DNA from: Lineus longissimus | Taxonomy: Eukaryota > Nemertea > Pilidiophora > Heteronemertea > Lineidae | Direction of reading: 5' to 3' | Length of the DNA stretch: 64,000 bases | Assembly: GCF_910592395.1 (NCBI RefSeq) | Contig: NC_088309.1 | Coordinates: 24,182,599-24,246,598 of the forward strand | Shown: in pieces, positions 48,501-59,300 of the stretch | How positions within the stretch are numbered: the first letter of the stretch is position 1 | Layout: every line of letters begins with the position of its first letter | Position numbers and translations under genes: made by a program | The notes under the pieces: model-generated | Database searches by the model: none | The model's input: the letters and a program-made list of their open reading frames with translations, nothing else | Told to the model about the DNA's origin: nothing

Positions 48501-50982
48501 TTGCTGAGTGATGAACTGTGCCAGTGGATATTTCCTTTTTGGATAATCATGATCATGATACAGGGACCATTCCCAAACGTCCTACGGATTCATATACCGT
48601 GGCCCTATGTTGTATATGTGCTAGGTATGACTGCGTCTTCTTGCCAAAGGCCCTGACCCTTTTCCTTGAATTGAGCCAACATCTCTCTGACATGAATAAG
48701 CTGGACATTATTCCAGTACATGCATTATAATCCGACTTGGTCTAAGCTAGCATCCTAAAGTCTCCTCCTTGCCAATAAATCAGCATACTTCCCGGAACAC
48801 ATGTAGTCATGATGATGAACCACAGAGACACACTGACAGTGGGACTGAGCTCTGCTCAATTTCAATGGAAAACAAGTGATCTGTCAGGTCGAAGTAATGT
48901 TTCTTTGATAGTCTTGTCATAATTGTGGAGGCACACAGGTCAAGGCAGTTAAATTCATCTTCCCAGTGTCTATTGCCAGGGCATGCAAAAACATCTAAGT
49001 ATAAGTGGAGAGAAGACACCTTAACATGTGTCAAACATTGCTTGTTGTTGTCATTGCAGGTGCCTGGGACAAGGTATCGCTGCGATGTGCAACAAATACA
49101 GCACCCAGCAAAACAGACTAGCAATCATTTTATCCCCCATTGCAGTTCAGCTGTTGTTGCATGTCACAGTGTCAAAAATTGCCCGAATGGAGAGCATTTG
49201 AGAGGCATTCTGTCATTTGATGAGCACGGCAGGTATCCTTCATCCTCTTGCAAACAAGGCCTACTACACGACTTCTCCAAGGGGGTAGGCATGTATTGAG
49301 TGAAATGGCCTGATATCGTCAGGATGGGCATCCTTACACAAATGTGCAATGCATGTGGAAGTTATCCACAACAAATCGACTGTGATGATGACCACAATCC
49401 TCGAAAATGAAAAAGAAGACGAGATGTTTTTTAAAAATGTGAGCTTGTGGCTCAGTTTAATTGCAGCCATTGAGGTGCTAGTCAACTTGAACATAAATCA
49501 TCCATGCATCAATTCCACAACGATCCCTCCATTGAGGTGATAACAGTCAAAGGAAATAGATTTCTTACACATACACAGTGCCAACATAATTCAATCTATA
49601 CACAGTCTTTTTTATCACATGTGACCCGTCACAGCAAACCAGGCGCACGTTGCTCTCCGCTTGGCAGGTGGAGACGAACTGGTTGTTTATTTGACTTGTT
49701 GTCTGCCTTTTGTGAAATCTGACCACATCAATTTCTTTCACTCATCCTCTGTGCGACATGCGCCTGTTTTTTCTCTCCGATGGGTCACATATTCTGCAGA
49801 CGAGGGTAGTTTCGTAAGATTCTGTAGAATGCAATTTTTAACCAAGTCATAAAAGGTACATGTATCATTAAAATGGCCGTTTGTTTTGTCAAATTTCCAG
49901 CTGGGCCCAGCAACCCGAAAATAAGCTGAACATCATAAGTGCCAGTCAACTACATGTATTTATCCAACGACGGCTCTTCTTTTTACCAAATTATGGCATC
50001 ATGAGAAAAAAAACCTGGTTATCTAAGCTTTCGACCAGTTCATGAATTTCACCAAACTACCCTCACAGATAAAGTACTGTAACATCAGTCAGGAGTTGTA
50101 ATGGCTCTCAAGGTGGCAACACCATTTATCAGCAATGACATGCTTGAAAGGACAGGTGCTACCACCTCAGAAATCATGACAGCTCTTAACTGTGTTCACA
50201 GTAGATCGACATGAATCACAAATAGCAGCAAACCTAAGGATCAATGACAGAGGGCTGATCTTTTCCGGGACACTGGGATACACATGTAGACCCAAAAATG
50301 GCCCCGATTTTCAGGAGAGACACCTACATGTACACATTATATGGTGCTCAGGATTTGGGAAAAGTTGGAAAGGGCATCTGGATTTGCTAAAATTGCCTCT
50401 TGGTTTTGGGATGGAGCCTTTTTCATAACAGGACATCATGACAGGTACCTCCCTCCCCCCGATAAAAATTTTAACGGAGTCTCTCTCAACTGAAATATTG
50501 TAAAGTGCCCAGAAATAGCCCTTTTTGCCTAATCTGAGCATTGCAGACTGAAGCATTTTGTTGACTGATACACAACATTTAACAGAATCCATGCAAAAAA
50601 TGAAAGGCCAAATAAAATCTTTGCGAATGGTGTCCACCACAAAAACCTTTGTTGGAGCATTTTGGTCTGATTAAATGTTAAGTGAAATAAAATAATTTTA
50701 GTTTACTGACTGATAGTGATAGGCAGATACACCTACAATGCAGGAACACCTATTGAGATTGACGAGTCATATCAATTCTTGATCCCAGATGAATGTAGTT
50801 GAAATCAACAACAAGTATTTCATTCTTCACCTCTATTTACATTACAGGGTATGACCTCAAAACACAGAAAATGACATGCAAAGTGTCTTTTCAATACTTT
50901 TAAACAGATTTACCTCTGCGTTCCGTTTGTGTAACTATCCTGAGGTGGTGTGCTTCAATAGAATCGGCTATTTGCTGTAGGT
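28725..50982 (-). CDS. LRRK1: Leucine-rich repeat kinase 1 (LRRK1) orthologue
   Basis: LRRK1 is a ROCO protein whose GTPase and kinase act in one chain; the human kinase phosphorylates RAB7A and acts in endosome traffic and osteoclasts. Domain order here is ankyrin, LRR, Roc, COR, kinase, WD40-like, matching LRRK1 (LRRK2 adds armadillo repeats). Thirty exons from 46952 down to 28725 keep phase throughout and give at least 2336 residues (human 2015). Two more 5' exons (47521-47589, 50914-50982) fit in phase but are tentative. No initiator ATG was placed. LRRK1 is preferred over LRRK2 because of the kinase segment KLSDYGIS-EGTPGYQAPEI-YDEK, shared nearly word for word with human LRRK1. The gene follows ZNF609 head to tail on the same strand. 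Confidence 0.93.
29638..29742 (-). repeat. 21-base coding minisatellite in LRRK1
   Basis: About five units of 21 bases (plus strand gcagacgacactgccccagta) encode the heptad S-S-A-T-G-A-V repeated in frame, with diverged A-S-A-T-E-A-V at one end. The units keep the frame and lie in the disordered insert of the C-terminal region. Confidence 0.93.
30707..31716 (-). CDS. LRRK1: LRRK1 exons joining kinase to WD40 (three exons)
   Basis: Exons 31516-31716, 31059-31226 and 30707-30811, all phase 0. The first holds the end of the kinase C-lobe (LESLMKDCWNAGPESRPSAN, human MMECWDTKPEKRPLAL) and continues into the propeller. The others carry beta strands FVWIWGGQNDDRVFSVLDV and AMCTTRVGNTMWIGN, comparable to human QRSLWTATEDQKIYIYT. 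Splicing leads into the long last exon. Confidence 0.9.
31960..32025 (-). repeat. tRNA-derived SINE fragment
   Basis: The minus strand has A-box-like TGGCCTAGTGA (32011-32021) and B-box-like GGTTCAAGGCC (31968-31978), about 35 bases apart. It lies in an LRRK1 intron, same strand as the gene. The best-preserved tRNA-like head in the window. Confidence 0.6.
32074..34604 (-). CDS. LRRK1: LRRK1 kinase domain exons
   Basis: Exons 34164-34604, 33571-33692, 33083-33346, 32581-32805 and 32074-32199. The first has a Cys/His-bearing segment (PCPYCIKM, human PCPVCETA) before the kinase, then the Gly loop GQGGYASVY and the VAIK-type lysine in VAAKVF. Helix C Glu is in RSEVALM. The catalytic loop reads YRDLKSQN, the magnesium motif DYG and the activation segment ends APE. 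VDLFSLAMTIYEIISG starts the C-lobe helix. All key residues for an active kinase are present. DYG in place of DFG is usual in LRRK proteins, and its Gly matches LRRK2 G2019. The segment between Gly loop and helix C (33571-33692) is Ser/Glu-rich and poorly conserved. Confidence 0.95.
35738..38000 (-). CDS. LRRK1: LRRK1 COR domain exons
   Basis: Exons 37835-38000, 37365-37492, 36992-37137, 36412-36666 and 35738-35973. COR-A contains FLHETGILLHY followed by SLYFIDPSWLCDMLAAVI (human LYFLDPIWLSECL). COR-B contains RLLIPSKLG, VPSGFWSRLIVRILVGI (human VPVGFWQRFIARMLISL) and FSAMGFVADLIDSLIAEWFP (human [20 protein letters not shown]). COR mediates dimerisation and couples the Roc GTPase to the kinase in ROCO proteins. 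The junction to the kinase exon is phase 1 (WFP-G-LEGL). Confidence 0.95.
38225..39517 (-). CDS. LRRK1: LRRK1 Roc GTPase exons
   Basis: Exons 39408-39517, 39093-39200, 38692-38874 and 38225-38494, phase 0 at all internal junctions. The P-loop GKEGRGKT is split by an intron between E and G (human GPPRQGKS). Switch II is DMAGQ, where human LRRK1 has DIGGP and LRRK2 DFAGR, so a Ras-like Gln sits at the catalytic position. The G4 motif is GTFLD in place of GTHLD. SCKTMKG is the G5-like S-C-K. Nucleotide binding should be intact. Confidence 0.94.
40505..40522 (-). CDS. LRRK1: LRRK1 18-base micro-exon
   Basis: The sequence between acceptor ttctag and donor gtaggg is 18 bases and keeps phase 1 on both sides, giving G-P-P-R-F-P between the LRR end (KDVLNG) and ADPGTHLAS. 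It can be skipped without a frame change. Human LRRK1 has a similar E-G-P-K-A linker here, so inclusion is likely but not certain. Confidence 0.6.
40625..40690 (+). repeat. tRNA-derived SINE fragment
   Basis: A-box-like TGTGGTTAAGGCATCTG (40629-40645) and B-box-like AGATTCCAGCCC (40666-40677). It lies in an LRRK1 intron, antisense to the gene. Confidence 0.5.
40801..43950 (-). CDS. LRRK1: LRRK1 leucine-rich repeat exons
   Basis: Exons 43736-43950, 43260-43447, 42591-42763, 42103-42238, 41659-41803, 41112-41306 and 40801-40907. Repeats of the form L-x-x-L-D-x-S-x-N-x-L are clear, for example IAEVDISRNKLKYLPSWLP, LRELDVSHNRLKEIP, LAKLDVSYNRLIQFP, LRSLRLDNNQLTEI and LETLDLRDNQITELP, about a dozen in all. 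Several introns fall at similar places inside repeats. The start VRWKRCHLYISEIPYDWL matches human VKWSHLRLPWVDLDWL, fixing the ankyrin-LRR border. A basic insert KKRKRDLLLKPIWKRQRE interrupts the later repeats (human LKTKRIAFFTTRGRQR). Confidence 0.95.
42834..43205. repeat. AT-rich element: two direct copies and one inverted copy
   Basis: Copies at 42834-42964 and 42965-43090 are tandem, about 130 bases each, sharing gggactgatgatgttgcttc. The inverted copy at about 43095-43205 reads gaagcaacatcatcagtcc. Direct and inverted copies could fold into a long hairpin in the LRRK1 transcript intron between the exons at 42763 and 43260. Confidence 0.85.
44280..44290 (-). repeat. B-box-like tRNA trace
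   Basis: GGGTTCAAGCC on the minus strand in an LRRK1 intron. No A box was found at the right spacing, so only a decayed SINE end is suggested. A similar GGGTTCAAAACC occurs on the minus strand at 2650-2661. Confidence 0.3.
44480..46952 (-). CDS. LRRK1: LRRK1 ankyrin-repeat exons
   Basis: Exons 46678-46952, 45908-46082, 45066-45251 and 44480-44643. Ankyrin-type helices include KSFLHHACKIGCEDIVLLLL, TPLKLACEFGHAEIVDVLIG, NPIYLAVQNGHSDVISCF, CYYGHAELVRYFL and TPMYAACKGNHDDIVYLL. The loop after the last repeat, LLSREGADITPHLLDNFPD, matches human LLRHGAYFCSYILLDSPD. The final exon leads into the LRR cap. The first exon starts in phase 1, so at least one more exon lies upstream. Confidence 0.93.
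44779..44795 (+). repeat. Poly(G) run
   Basis: Seventeen consecutive G in an LRRK1 intron. A comparable run of 12 C lies at 61467-61478. Both are assembly-sensitive homopolymers. Confidence 0.95.
46145..46400 (-). repeat. Inverted copies of the 42.8 kb AT-rich element
   Basis: Two tandem copies, each with gaagcaacatcatcagtcc-like (or gaagaaacatcatcagccc) sequence, lie opposite in orientation to the pair at 42834-43090. They sit in the LRRK1 intron between exons 46678-46952 and 45908-46082. The plus and minus copies flank the first ankyrin and LRR exons. Confidence 0.85.
47521..47589 (-). CDS. LRRK1: LRRK1 tentative 5' exon (69 nt)
   Basis: Read in phase 1 to 1, this gives G-HRALVMLEEARKMGQMTADQLA before RSGELPP of the next exon. 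The helix resembles human LRRK1 [20 protein letters not shown] at the same place. The acceptor (atatggagag) has a poor pyrimidine tract but a good upstream branch-point-like ctcactaac. The donor is gtaaaa. An in-frame ATG inside could be an alternative start. Confidence 0.45.
47590..50913. other. Large LRRK1 5' intron
   Basis: No further LRRK1 exon was found on the minus strand. On the plus strand, MPASLVMMFFLTLSLEA (48393-48443) looks like a signal peptide, but no convincing gene follows it. Nothing else is supported. Confidence 0.45.
50914..50982 (-). CDS. LRRK1: LRRK1 tentative 5' exon (69 nt)
   Basis: A good acceptor (cttcctcag) and donor (gtaaat) bound 69 nt that read LQQIADSIEAHHLRIVTQTE then R-R. 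The donor phase 1 fits either the 47521 exon or the 46678 exon. It begins in the middle of a codon and has no ATG, so a first exon is missing. A donor-like gtgagt at 52957-52962, preceded by a frame ending EWQQSLN, would join in phase but also lacks an ATG. Confidence 0.5.
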
Positions 50983-53243
50983 CTGAGGAAGCAGACAATT
51001 GAATTTAACGGCATGAAAGTTAGTCCTTTATTCAGGATTGACCAATACTTTATAACAGCAGGTACGTGTAAATAAAATAATGCCAATCAACAAGAAATTG
51101 TATCATTTTTGTATTTAAGGGGGAATATACGCTAAAGACAACTTTCGGCTAAAGTGCCGCAGGTTTTGGCTTACACTTTAGCTCCTGGCTTAAAATTTCG
51201 ATTTGTGTCAAATACCCAATGGGGCAGAGCGTAGTTTCCCCAGCAGTTACCACAGTTGGAAAAGTCCAAGTGGAATCTTTTCTTTAGATCCTGATCTACA
51301 CAATTAATGATACACAAAATGCAGGAAGAGTCATTTTAGGACATGCCATTGTTCAACAGAACACCCATGCCAAAGTTGAATACATCGTACATGTACATAA
51401 CAAAATATATTTATTTTTGAATGTCTCTTTTGCAGCATTGAACTGAACAGAATTAATTATGCGACAAATTACTCATAAAAAGCTTTTAAATCAATGTTTT
51501 CACAACGAATATCCAAAAATTACAGCAACAATTAAAACATTAAAAAGTTTTTACAACGTATCCAGCCAAATGAGTTACAAAAAGCATGACAGTTTCAGGG
51601 CAATGTTGTAATCAGAACATGACAAACCGTTTTTCCCCGATTGGAATTTTCCGATTTTTTTCACGAGGTGTGTTTAAAGTTTGTCTGTGTAAAAAACAGA
51701 TGTACGTAACCAACAAGTGTTCTGCCAGGGGCCAGGGCTAAAAAAAGTTTTTCTTCAAATTTTTCTCGTGCCCATTTTGACACCAAACAATAAAGTTAGC
51801 CTACCGACCGTAGTTATAAAACAAAACCGCATTTAGCATTTCGAAGACAGGCTGATTTTTTTCATTTGAATGAAGTAAAATCTGCAGGGAATCAACAATT
51901 TAACTTAGGATTTTCTTGAATACATGCATGCAAGTTTTCATCATTTAGGAGACTGGAAGAGCTGCATTTTTGGTCGAACTATTCTCTGACGAAAACAATG
52001 ACGCTGGGTTACTCTCATCTGCCTAAACATATGAACAATAATACCATATTTATATGTATAATTTTCTGTTCGCTAGGATGTACCAACAGTTCAATCATCA
52101 ACTCTATATTTGGATTTTCTTTTGGAGAGGTTCTAAGAAGTGTTGTAATGACACCATTTTTCACATCTGTCTCAATTTTATTTCGACTGCCCACCATAAC
52201 TTTTACTGACTCATTCCTGTAAACTAAAAATTATAAAACAATTGGCCTTAGCAAGTACCTCCATCAGGCAATAAAAGGATGACAAAGCTGACAGGAAAAA
52301 TAAAACAATGCAATGATAGGTAAGGTAAATTCAATCGACTATCCAAAACATTTGATAGCAAAATCACAAAAATAATCCAAGGGTGAAACTGATAGCAAAT
52401 AAGCAGGTATATCCAAATTATGTAATCCAATCAAAATTTCACCAAGAATGATATATCCCATAGATCCTGATAAATGTGATACAATCGACTATTCCTTCAC
52501 CAACTCACTCTCACCCAGCAATCTATGTACATTCCACTTTCTTATATTCCAAGGTCTTTTTTAATAGAGAACATGGAGTTTACAAACATCACTATAAGCA
52601 AGAATTACCTTTGCTAGTATAAGACAATAATCATAGTTCTTTGACTGAATGACCACACACAAGGACTTTCTTCCATTTCCACAAGTTATGTTTTTAGCTA
52701 GTTTTCTTGCCAATATGGCTAAAATAGTATATGATTCGAGCAAAAGTGCTCAAAATTTCACATAATTTGAATTGATTCATTATTCAATAGAGTATATCCG
52801 TAATCGTCTTTGTGCACATGTATCCAATTGTGAACATACTTTATACATCCATTGAGTAAGTCAAAGTTAATTCATATATCCAGTAAAAATCATGCCGACT
52901 TTATAAATTGACAAGGAGAGGTTTTCAATTTACAAAAGTTCCTCCCATGTTCAACTCACGATTAAGCGACTGCTGCCATTCTGCGTCACAATAAGTCTTC
53001 ACACCAGCTCAAAATTGTCCAATCACAGCACACATAGATCCTCGTCCAAGCAAAGTGAGCGAGGCAGCTGGTTGAAGAGACATATATCCACTGAGCAATC
53101 GTCCGAAAAGACCTGATTCGCCAACTCCAAGCATGCGTTATATGCCGTACAATCCTTGTAGTCTCGTGGCAGATCCTTGGATCGATGTCATGGTTTTCTT
53201 CCTAAACTGTCATGTTTCACTTTCCTGTAAGCAAGAGTTGGCA
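50983..53243. other. LRRK1 5' region and ZNF609 3' UTR
   Basis: The boundary between the two same-strand genes lies here but could not be placed. Candidate minus-strand AATAAA signals are seen near 51028, 51406 and 52176. A CCAAT-like ccaatcac at 53019 might mark a promoter. The short frames present have no protein-like composition. Confidence 0.35.
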
Positions 53244-53323
53244 TTACTGTTTTGGTAGTACAGGTACAAGTGGTTCGGCGTTGATCGATGACGCGTCTGC
53301 GACAGAACCAGAAACGATAATGG
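53244..53323 (-). CDS. ZNF609: ZNF609 last coding exon
   Basis: An 80-nt exon begins after gtttcag. Joined in phase 1 to the long exon it gives [19 protein letters not shown] and ends LPKQ with TAA at 53244. Human ZNF609 ends with STAIVASQQGSTPSLYPPP, so the hydrophobic AIIV/TAIV start and Ser-rich tail agree. The longer plus-strand frame over this place is its antisense shadow. The alternative, reading through the donor of the long exon, would add only Glu and stop. Confidence 0.78.
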
Positions 53324-56300
53324 CTGAAACGGAATGTAGAGCGAGCGATGAGCCGACGACCATGTTTCATTCAGAACAAGAGAATGAAGTACAGTGGTAG
53401 AACAACCAATCAATACTGCTTGAACTCTACGTCACATTTTCAGATTCTGCCTGCAGGAAGGCTTCTCCCATGGAAGGCAAGTCAAAAAGATTACATATTT
53501 TTACCCAGTCCTGTAGACGAGGGAGAAATTCAATGAATACACTTAAATTTCATTTGCCACCACAACAATTACATGTAGCACCATGGTCTTTAAAACATGT
53601 GCAGGATATATAGTGATAATGTGACATAAGCTCACTTTGCCAAGTTTAGACAATCTATGGAATGATCTTATAACTTTAAACTGTTAAATTCTCAAACAGC
53701 GTCTCTAGCTTTAAGGTTGAAACAAAATATTTTTCAAATCAAAGGAAGTTCTACTCACCACTGTATGGGTCATAAGGAGATATACCGGGGTAGCCGCCGA
53801 CTAGGTGTGTATGGTGATGAGTATGGACGTGTCTCTGTGGCGGAGGTGACTGGCGATACTCCCGAGGCTTCTGGTAACTACTAGTCGGCACCGACGGCGA
53901 TGATGACTCAGATGGTGGCTTGGAACCTGGTGAAGACACAGGCCGGGCTTTCTCCAATTCATGAATTTTGTGAGAGCTATAATAATGTGACGCATGCTGT
54001 TGAAGTAAATCAAGTGCCTTCGGAGGTTCCCCCTGGGCCAATGGACTTGGCGCATTTGGAGATGACAGCGCTGCTGATTTTTCCCTTTCCAAGTCGATAG
54101 GTGAGACATGATAGCGCATTGGAGGAGGAGCACCGGGATGACCAGGGTGAACCGGGTAGCCAGCACCCGGTGGGTAGCCAATGATACCATGGCGATACAT
54201 AGCACTAGGATCATAAGGAAATTGTGCGTATGCGGCATGAGGAGACTGTAGATATCCTGCTGGGAGATATTGAGCATAATGTGCTGGTGCGGGTATGACA
54301 CCGGCAGCTGTCGGGCTCGACATCGAAGCAGAAGGCATACCCTCAGTCTTTAGTTTCGGTGTGACATTGGGACTCCGAGTACGACCTTTGTCATCAACAG
54401 TCCTCGGTCGCTCAGCAGGTCGCCGCTCGTCACTCTTATCGCGATAACTTTTCCCCCTATCACCAGGTGGATTAGAGTCCTTTTTTGACAAGTCACTTGG
54501 TGTTTGTTCCCTTTTCACCACAGGCGAGTCCCTTGGGGAACCTTTCTCTCCATCTTTTACTTGCTCAACCATTTTACTCTCCGACTTTTTGCCATCCACC
54601 TTGGGCCCCTCCCCCACAGAGTGCGGACTTCCAGCATCATGTTTCTCATGCAACTTCTGATGTTGATACATGTAGTAACTTTGTAATTCCTCCCGTTGCC
54701 GTGCGTACAACAACGTACGCTGGTCATATGAATCCTGACCAACTGTCATGACCGTCGGCTTGGTTCGATTGTCCATTTGCGGTTTTAAATCCATATTTTC
54801 CTTAAGAATTTGTAAATTTTCGTTTTGTTTTTCTTTAAGAGTCATGTCACTTTTATCTTTTGCATCTGCTTGTGGACTTAGCTTAGGTTCACGGAGTTTC
54901 TGCACGTTTTTATTCTGATCAGCAGTAACCATAGGACTAACAGCATGGACAGGGCGTGTTTTCTCACCCTTGCCAGGATCGGCAGGTGGAAGTTTTGGCG
55001 AAATGTTACCCTTGTCTTTATCACCAGCCTTTTCACGATCTTGCTTAAAGATTGGCTCCTTACGTAATCGTTCCTGGTCCTCCATGAATTTTTCATGTTT
55101 TTCACGATAGCTTGGATCAGAGTGATATGCGGGATCAATGTAACCAAAGGCAGTAAGATATTGAAACTGAGGATGTCCATACATTGACTGCGGCATCATC
55201 TTTTGTTGCTGTGATGGCACACGATAATCACGCCCCCCTAACTGAGGGCTCGACAGTGGCTCCTTTTTTATCTCCTTCCCATCTTCGAGACGGTCACCAG
55301 GCTTACACACCACAGCATTCGGTTTAGTTTCCTGAGTTTTTGAGCTGGTTGGCTCACTCGTGCTTGCAGCAGATGGCGACACTGCAGATGGTTGCGTCTG
55401 GGCCTGTGTTTGTGGTATGGCAGGAATAAGGTACGGCGCCTGACCATAGTAAGGGTACATGCCATACAAGGAAGAGTCTGAATTATGCTCCCCAGTGGGA
55501 GCCTCGTTGGAAGATGGCTTGTCTTTCTGTTTAATGTCTCCTTCATTGTCCAAAGAGGGCGCTGAATCGGCCGCATCCGAGATATCAGAATATGCGGGGC
55601 TCTGGACACTCTCGCTCCCGTGATCGGTAGGATCTGGCGTACTAACTTCTAACCTCGTAGTCAGACTTAGACTAGAAGGTAGTAGCACACGACTATCAGA
55701 ACCAGGTTCAACTTTGATATCGCATTCTTTCAAGAGGGGCAGCTTGGCTGCATCAGATTTGAGTTTGTCATTTTCAGCACCATCTCTTATCTCAGCTGTA
55801 CCGGCAGATACAGATTTGATCACAGAAGTAAGTTCAGCTTTACTGTCTATCGCAATATCATCTTTCATGCGTGGAGATTTCGACCTCTCCTTCTCCTTGT
55901 TTTTCTTTTTGTGCTTGGGTTTCTTCTCCTTTAGCGCGGTGAGAGCAGGATTGATTATGGACGGTTCTCCCATGATGGTCGGCTTTGGCTGGATAGCTTT
56001 TAAAGTCGGAGAGATCTGAGCATGAGCAGTTACTGCAGTTAATGTGGAATGCGTGATTGGACCATTTGTTGTCAGAGTTATAGTTTGCGGCACTGGAGCA
56101 GGAACAATCGGCCTATTGATAGTTGACGGCTTCACCACACTGGCTTTTTCAACTTTATCCACCTTTTTCTTTTTATCATCCTTGCCATCACCTTTGCCTT
56201 GCACTGGTAACGTGGCCACGGTGGTAATCGGTACCGTCACGGCAGTCACCGTTGTCACCGTTCCTGGAACTCCAACTGCCATACCTAGTTCCGAGACTGG

Positions 56301-59300
56301 TTTAGGCAGGACACTAATACCACCTAACCGCCCCATGGCACCACCTGAGATCTGATAGACTTGTGAAGTGACTGGTTTCACAACTTTTTTCTCACACTCG
56401 GAAACTGTTTCCATCGGAATTGTTTCACACTTTTCTGATTTCATATCCTCAGTCACCGAAGATTCTTTGGAATCATCTTTTGACTTTTCATTGGCCGAGT
56501 CTGACCTAGATTTTGATTTTGATTCACTTTCTCTAGTAGTCCGTTTGACTGGGGTTTTAGTCCCGTTTGACTGGTCCGAGTTATTGGCAGTATTAGCAGG
56601 GGTGGGAGGCGACGTTGGCCGACTGTCCCCCGAACTCGTACTCTTAGTCGAGTCCTCCTTCTCATCTGACGTGTTGTTGTTCATGTGAGCATGACTTTGA
56701 TGATAACGTAATCCGTTGATATGGCGGTACTTTTTGTTACAGTTCGGCTCTGGACACTGAATAAGCGTTCCAGGCCCAGTACTGACTGATTGATCAGGAA
56801 CATTAGCCGTATTTGAATTTGAGGTGGGTGTGGGGGGTGCAGGCGTTGGAGTACTCCTAGAATTTGACCTATTCCGTTTAGAACTTCGACCTGTTTCCTC
56901 GTTCACTGATAAATCTAGTTCTGCTGGACGGCCCTTCCTCTTGACCCCCGAAACAGGAGTAACATCAGATTTTGCTGGACTAGGGGGTGCTTGGAAGTTA
57001 TTCGTTCCTCTGCGACCTTTTCTCAGCTTCCTCTCTGTGTAGTTACTCATGTCATTGAGCGGGGTACTAGTGCTGCCACGTGCTCCGCGTTTTCCACGAC
57101 CTTTGGGTGTGCGGGCTTCGAAGTCACTTGTCGGCGAGTCACATGTGAATCTAGAAAGAGACAGAATGAAACACTGTAGTATTGGATAGAACTTGGTCAC
57201 ACTGGTGCAATAAAGAAAGGTGGTACACTCATATGATGACCGAGTTTTACCACACAGACTGACGACACTTTTCGATCTCATAAGTCAAGCAGTTTCAATG
57301 TTTTACATAAAAGTATCAAGTAATGCTATAGTGAGACGATCGGGTTGAGATCTCTTCCATCAGCACATGGAATGCAACATGAAGGATAGAGCACACATCA
57401 ACCTGTCTGCACCATGTATACTTTGCAAGTATCTGCTTGCATCACAGGTAATCTGCTAATCTAAAGATTTTTTATAAAACCTTACTAACCTGATAGGACC
57501 CAAGTTCCACATGGACAGTCCTATCAGAGAAGTAGGCATGAATGGGATAAAATTCAAGAATAAAGACAAGTTTTACCCAAATTTTTGTAGTTCTAGACAA
57601 GAATTTATAATATTTGACAACTTTTTGCATTGTCTAAAACTTATTAAATCTGGGCATTCATTTGAAAGGAGACTGTGCACAGATCGCCTGTCATTCACTC
57701 CTTCAGGACCACAGGTAGAGGTTCTCCTAGTGGATCAAGTAATGCATTATTCCATTATGCATTACACACCTGAATGAGTCATTGATTTGTATAATCTGCT
57801 GTAGGCCCAGTAAGCCCCGTATATTAAATCACAATATGATTAAGTTGATGGCTCTCACATCAGGCATAATGGAATAAACTAAGATAAAATTAATAAATTT
57901 CTCGAAGTTGGTGCCTGGTACATTTTCATATTACTATATTACATGTAGATGAATCATTCAAAGTTACCGCTGGATCCCCAGCCAGTTATAAATTGAATAA
58001 TTTATGGCTACATTATGTGTATAAATGCATGCATCCTAACACTACAGTGTAGGAAACACATGTGATGCCACTCCGACATGAAGTGTCTGTATAACAGCAA
58101 ATCGATATGAACAACTTTGCTCATGCTGCTTGTTCAAAACACTTTGAGACTGAGACTCTTCAAGTCAGTTGGGTATGCCAGCCCCTCCTTCCATAATCAA
58201 ATGAATGTTCAATAAATGGGCTGACAACCGAATATATATTTTGAAGCAACAACTGTTGAGTACATTTTTTTCTTCTGTTTGTATTGTGGCTGTTTTGTGG
58301 AGATAAGGGTCAATACTTGGCCAGAGCTATCCACCAAACAATTTTTGCCAGGATGGTTATGCATAATGCATTATGCATGAGAACTACACAGGAAACTTCC
58401 ATAGGAAGTGGAGTGCAATGTATGGGCAAAGCACAGGCCTACTGACCTACAACAACACCGACCCATTCACAGAAGGTACACACACATACCTTCGAGGTGT
58501 ATCTTTAGTGCAAGCATACTATTATTTCAGGTGCAGAGAAACAAGAAAGCTGACTACTTCCAGCTTTGCCGAAGTAGTAGTATTGCTTGTTTGCGCCCTA
58601 AAGATGTAACTGCATGTTTACTATCTTGCCAACTGGGCACACCATGAATCAAAAGGTATACTAGTTTGGAGTTACGCTGGAGACAAACTTTCATCTTATT
58701 TCTTGCGTCAAAATCTGATGGAAAGACTCTCGAAATCTCTCGTCGAATACTAGCCACCTAAACCTCAAGTTCAGTTTTCCAACTCTATCATTTTTTATCA
58801 GTAAGATTTGACTCTGCACTAATTTTGGCTTTCACAGATTTCGGAGTATCCAGAGTATACTAACACAACAGGGTTGAAAATGCAAGTTGGGACCATGGTC
58901 CCATACCCACCTTGGAGGTGCCCAGTCATGCTTAGTCGAATCCATCAGGGTACCCACATATGTTTTTCCTCGCCAGGTTACGTTCACAACAAGCACACCT
59001 GTAAACATAGTGAAAATAAATTCATTAAACGTTTATATCAATTAGTGGCAAACCTATGGGAGAATGCCTGGTACTACCATAACATGTGCACAGACTATAC
59101 AGGCCGCCACGTGAAAGTTAGGTGCTGTATTCAGAATTTTCATTTTCTGACGTTTTCCATCGTTCTTCTAGTGGTTGGTTCTGCAAAACCACTTCTTTTT
59201 TTGTAGACTCAGCCAATATTTCTCCTGACAACATTATTTTCTTTCTTTTTACTGCATGTTTTATTGAGCTTCACACATATGTCGCCATTGTCACAAAACA

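Noticed and set aside
53212-53400. Plus-strand 62-residue acidic frame
   Set aside because: It is antisense to the last ZNF609 exon, which fits splice phase and the human C terminus.
56044-56355. Plus-strand frames over the ZNF609 long exon
   Set aside because: Antisense shadows of a well-matched coding exon.
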